Source: Ichthyosporea sp. XGB-2017a
Lineage: Eukaryota; Opisthokonta; Ichthyosporea
NCBI GenBank assembly: GCA_002811675.1
Contig: PDIM01000073.1
Location: forward strand, 101,110-122,353
DNA length: 21,244 bases
Reading direction: 5' to 3'
In this document: in pieces, positions 19,297-21,244 of the stretch
Layout: each line of letters starts with the position of its first letter
How positions within the stretch are numbered: position 1 is the stretch's first letter
Position numbers and translations under genes: made by a program
The notes under the pieces: generated by a model
Told to the model about the DNA's origin: nothing
The model's input: only the letters and a program-made list of their open reading frames with translations
Database searches by the model: none

Positions 19297-20803
19297 TCAA
19301 AGAAGGCATACTAGAATGATGGGGAGGAGCGGTCAGGTTTTGTTGGCCGGTGGGAGATAGGCTTGTGTTGTTTGCATTCACGGTATTAGGAGAAGTGCTT
19401 GCAAGAACTGGACTTACATCATAAGCTCCAGATTGCTGGTGGCTGTTATTGCTGTTATTAGTAAACCCGCTATACCCATTGTTACCGGTAGCTCTGTTAT
19501 CCCCATCAGTAGGAAGTGCCAGATTCCCCCCCGAAATATCCGGCACTGGGGATGGATTTGGTGAATTGGACGCATAAGAGGCTTGATAAGACGACAAAGA
19601 TTCCACACTCAGGTGTTTGTTCGTCGGCGAAATGCTACTGCCATGACGATCATGGCTACTATATGGGGCTACCAGAGAGTTCGTTGCAGGGATATCATTG
19701 AAGCTAAAAGCTGTTGACGTGCTTGGGGGTTCCATTGGGGACGAAGTAACACATTGCCGCTCTAACGCGTGTGGCAGATAGGAGTCAACTGGGCTATGGC
19801 CATAGGGAGAGCGGGGGTCAATAGGACTGTGATGAGAACTTCCGTAAGGGCTGGGATCTCCTGTAAGTGGACTTCTCGTGTAAACACCTGGGGAGTCAAC
19901 AGGGCTGTGACCACCGTATGGATCACCGGAGGGATGATTCTGTCGATATCTCGCGTAGGGATCATGACGAATACGACCATTACCATTGTTGTACGCAGGT
20001 ACATCATAGCTATCATTATATTTATCATATTCGTACCCTGACTGCCCCGATGGAGGGAATTGAAATATCGTATCATCCTGTGCACTTAGCAAATTTCCAC
20101 TGTTCACCCCTGATGCAGTTCCCAAAGAATTCAGCGACACAGGGGACGAATGGGCCCGCGGCAAAGGGGCGCTCATAGGCGCACCCGGATGATGATGTGG
20201 ATGATGGTGGGCTGGGTGCTGGTGAGGCATTCCTAAAAGATTGGGCATAGGCAAGCTCTGCTTTAGCATGTACGACGGGCTCAGTGTCGCTGGCGCAAGT
20301 GGCCTCTGGTGAAGGGAATATCCGCTGGTGTCAAGACGCTTCAGCACAGGGCCCCTCTTTTTCTGCACGGAATCCCGGCACTTATCAGCAATACCATACT
20401 TAATACAGCGCTCACAGGGACGACCACCCCGGCAGGCACGATGTGCCGTCTTGCAAGCTACACAGGACACCGACGCGAGTACCCGTGTTTTTTTCTTTTT
20501 CCCAGTCGCTGGAGAAGAATTAGCGGAAGTGTTTGTATTCGTGTTTGGAGTATTAGAAGTGTTAGAAGGAGTGGTTGTGGTGCTGTTGCTGACTTTCGCT
20601 GTACCTTCGGAAGGTGTTGAAGTGGAGTTGTTATTATTGCTAGTACTATTATTATTAATTCCGCTATCCTTTGTGTTATTTGTGACTCCAACAATTGATG
20701 CATTGTTTGCAGCGGTATCTTTTGTTTCTTGCTTCCCAACCAATGGATCAACCTGATACTGTTTCTGATCATTGCTGCCCCCTTGGGCAGTCAAAGACGC
20801 CAT
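19274..20803 (-). CDS. Zn(II)2Cys6 fungal-type transcription factor, 509 aa
   Basis: A nuclear DNA-binding regulator. The binuclear zinc cluster is complete: Cys114, 117, 124, 130, 133 and 142 (spacing 2-6-5-2-8), with CKTAHRAC and RPCERC. It is followed by a basic stretch (VQKKRGPVLKRL). The CxxCxxAHxxC...RPCxRC pattern resembles the AcuK/Ert1 group of carbon-metabolism regulators, but the target genes are not known. Before the cluster is an Asn/Ser/Thr-rich segment with AAT-type codon runs and a KKKK patch. After it comes a His-rich stretch (about 195-210), then a long Ser/Pro/Tyr/Asn tail with many S/T-P sites and three PYG...HSP(V/I)D repeats near 285-345. No middle homology region or PAS domain is seen. 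The frame is open from a TTG at 20836, but the ATG at 20803 (GACATGG, good context) is the start. It ends LGFF; see the orphan frame for a possible longer ending. Confidence 0.9.
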   Translation of the reverse strand: MASLTAQGGSNDQKQYQVDPLVGKQETKDTAANNASIVGVTNNTKDSGINNNSTSNNNNSTSTPSEGTAKVSNSTTTTPSNTSNTPNTNTNTSANSSPATGKKKKTRVLASVSCVACKTAHRACRGGRPCERCIKYGIADKCRDSVQKKRGPVLKRLDTSGYSLHQRPLAPATLSPSYMLKQSLPMPNLLGMPHQHPAHHHPHHHPGAPMSAPLPRAHSSPVSLNSLGTASGVNSGNLLSAQDDTIFQFPPSGQSGYEYDKYNDSYDVPAYNNGNGRIRHDPYARYRQNHPSGDPYGGHSPVDSPGVYTRSPLTGDPSPYGSSHHSPIDPRSPYGHSPVDSYLPHALERQCVTSSPMEPPSTSTAFSFNDIPATNSLVAPYSSHDRHGSSISPTNKHLSVESLSSYQASYASNSPNPSPVPDISGGNLALPTDGDNRATGNNGYSGFTNNSNNSHQQSGAYDVSPVLASTSPNTVNANNTSLSPTGQQNLTAPPHHSSMPSLNNNLGFF

Positions 20804-20845
20804 GTCTATGGTATTATACACCAGCAGTTTGAACAAAATAAAGAG

Positions 20846-20884
20846 CTATATATATATAATATGTATATATATATATATATATAT
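20846..20884. repeat. (TA)n microsatellite upstream of the Zn-cluster gene
   Basis: Two alternating T/A tracts separated by a short interruption (AATATG), 43-81 bases before the Zn-cluster ATG, so in its 5' UTR or core promoter. It could serve as TATA-like sequence. Confidence 0.85.
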
Positions 20885-21005
20885 CAAAGATGAGCAACAG
20901 ACGTACTAAACGATTTGCTCTGTCGTTTTCTTGGAAATGAGAAGATTCTTTTACGCTTAATATCAAATCTATTGCTTAGTAACAAGAAAGACTTGACTTT
21001 TCTTT

Positions 21006-21035
21006 CCTTTCTTTTTCTTTCCTTTCTTTTTCTTT
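21006..21035. repeat. Tandem 15-bp pyrimidine repeat, two units
   Basis: CCTTTCTTTTTCTTT occurs perfectly at 21006-21020 and 21021-21035 inside a longer C/T tract on the plus strand. Confidence 0.8.
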
Positions 21036-21244
21036 GGATTTCCTTTTCAGATTTCCAAATACATGCACACAGTCAAAAGAAAAGGACATAAAACTGTAAA
21101 CAAAGATTAAAAATTTTTTAAGGGGGAAAAAAAAGGGAAAAATAAAAATTATAAAATTAAAAATTAAGCGGTTTTCATTTTTATATGGAACAAACAAAAA
21201 AAAACCAAAAATTCGATCATCGAAGTACAAAAAAAAAAAAAAAA

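Larger units (their letters stand above)
20804..21244 (-). promoter_or_regulatory. Upstream region of the Zn-cluster gene; AT and pyrimidine repeats; window end
   Basis: Non-coding. Close to the start lie two near-adjacent (TA)n tracts. Further out, two perfect copies of a 15-base pyrimidine unit occur at 21006-21020 and 21021-21035, then A-rich sequence. The last 16 bases (21229-21244) are all A, which may be an assembly end rather than biology. I see no gene; the minus frame at 20976-21230 is low-complexity translation. Confidence 0.5.

Noticed and set aside
20328-20756. 142-codon plus frame opposite the Zn-cluster gene
   Set aside because: Its Val/Leu runs are the antisense of Asn/Thr/Ser repeats; the zinc cluster on the other strand is decisive.
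1-21244. CRISPR arrays, operons, transposons, tRNA or rRNA genes
   Set aside because: No spaced direct repeats, transposase-like frames, terminal inverted repeats or tRNA A/B boxes were noticed; the gene structure is eukaryotic.

Overview
This window looks like nuclear DNA from an early-diverging, plausibly zoosporic, fungus. Genes are well spaced, introns are few and short with GT-AG ends (one has an exact TACTAAC branch site), and polyadenylation signals are of the AATAAA type. Regulatory regions are rich in homopolymers and AT microsatellites. A Zn(II)2Cys6 transcription factor argues for Fungi. A full ABCA-type transporter and a TTLL-family tubulin-modifying ligase are absent or rare in Dikarya and argue for a basal lineage. 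The exact taxon cannot be fixed from sequence alone. The last 16 bases are a pure A run, so the window may end at an assembly break.

Layout, left to right. (1) 410-2092 (+): an intronless ABHD18/DUF2048 alpha/beta-hydrolase with a complete Ser-Asp-His triad and long low-complexity inserts. (2) 2093-3859: a long non-coding interval holding three perfect TGACGTCA (CRE/ATF) octamers within 124 bp, upstream of (3) 3860-9127 (+): an intronless full-length ABCA lipid transporter of 1755 residues with two complete nucleotide-binding domains and an extra hydrophobic C-terminal segment. (4) 9440-12620 (+): a three-exon gene that must be assembled across two phase-1 introns. It encodes a 990-residue protein with two copies of a large module, each holding two GW/MBD-like repeats, followed by an F-box and leucine-rich repeats. 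(5) 12665-16480 (-), convergent with gene 4 and only 44 bp away stop to stop: a two-exon gene joining an NlpC/P60-type papain-fold peptidase domain to a TTLL10-like tubulin ligase in one 1242-residue protein. (6) 18201-18422 (+): the small mitochondrial respiratory subunit NDUFA4/MLRQ, with CCAAT and TATA elements upstream. (7) 19274-20803 (-): a Zn2Cys6 transcription factor with polar low-complexity tails, followed by an orphan open frame that may be an alternative C-terminal exon.

These are independent eukaryotic transcription units, not an operon. The two most unusual items are the peptidase-ligase fusion and the F-box protein with duplicated GW/MBD-like modules. I know of neither as a described architecture, but I could not search. 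Several genes touch mitochondria or lipids (ABHD18, ABCA, NDUFA4), and the Zn-cluster factor most resembles the AcuK/Ert1 carbon-metabolism group, but any functional link between them is only inference.
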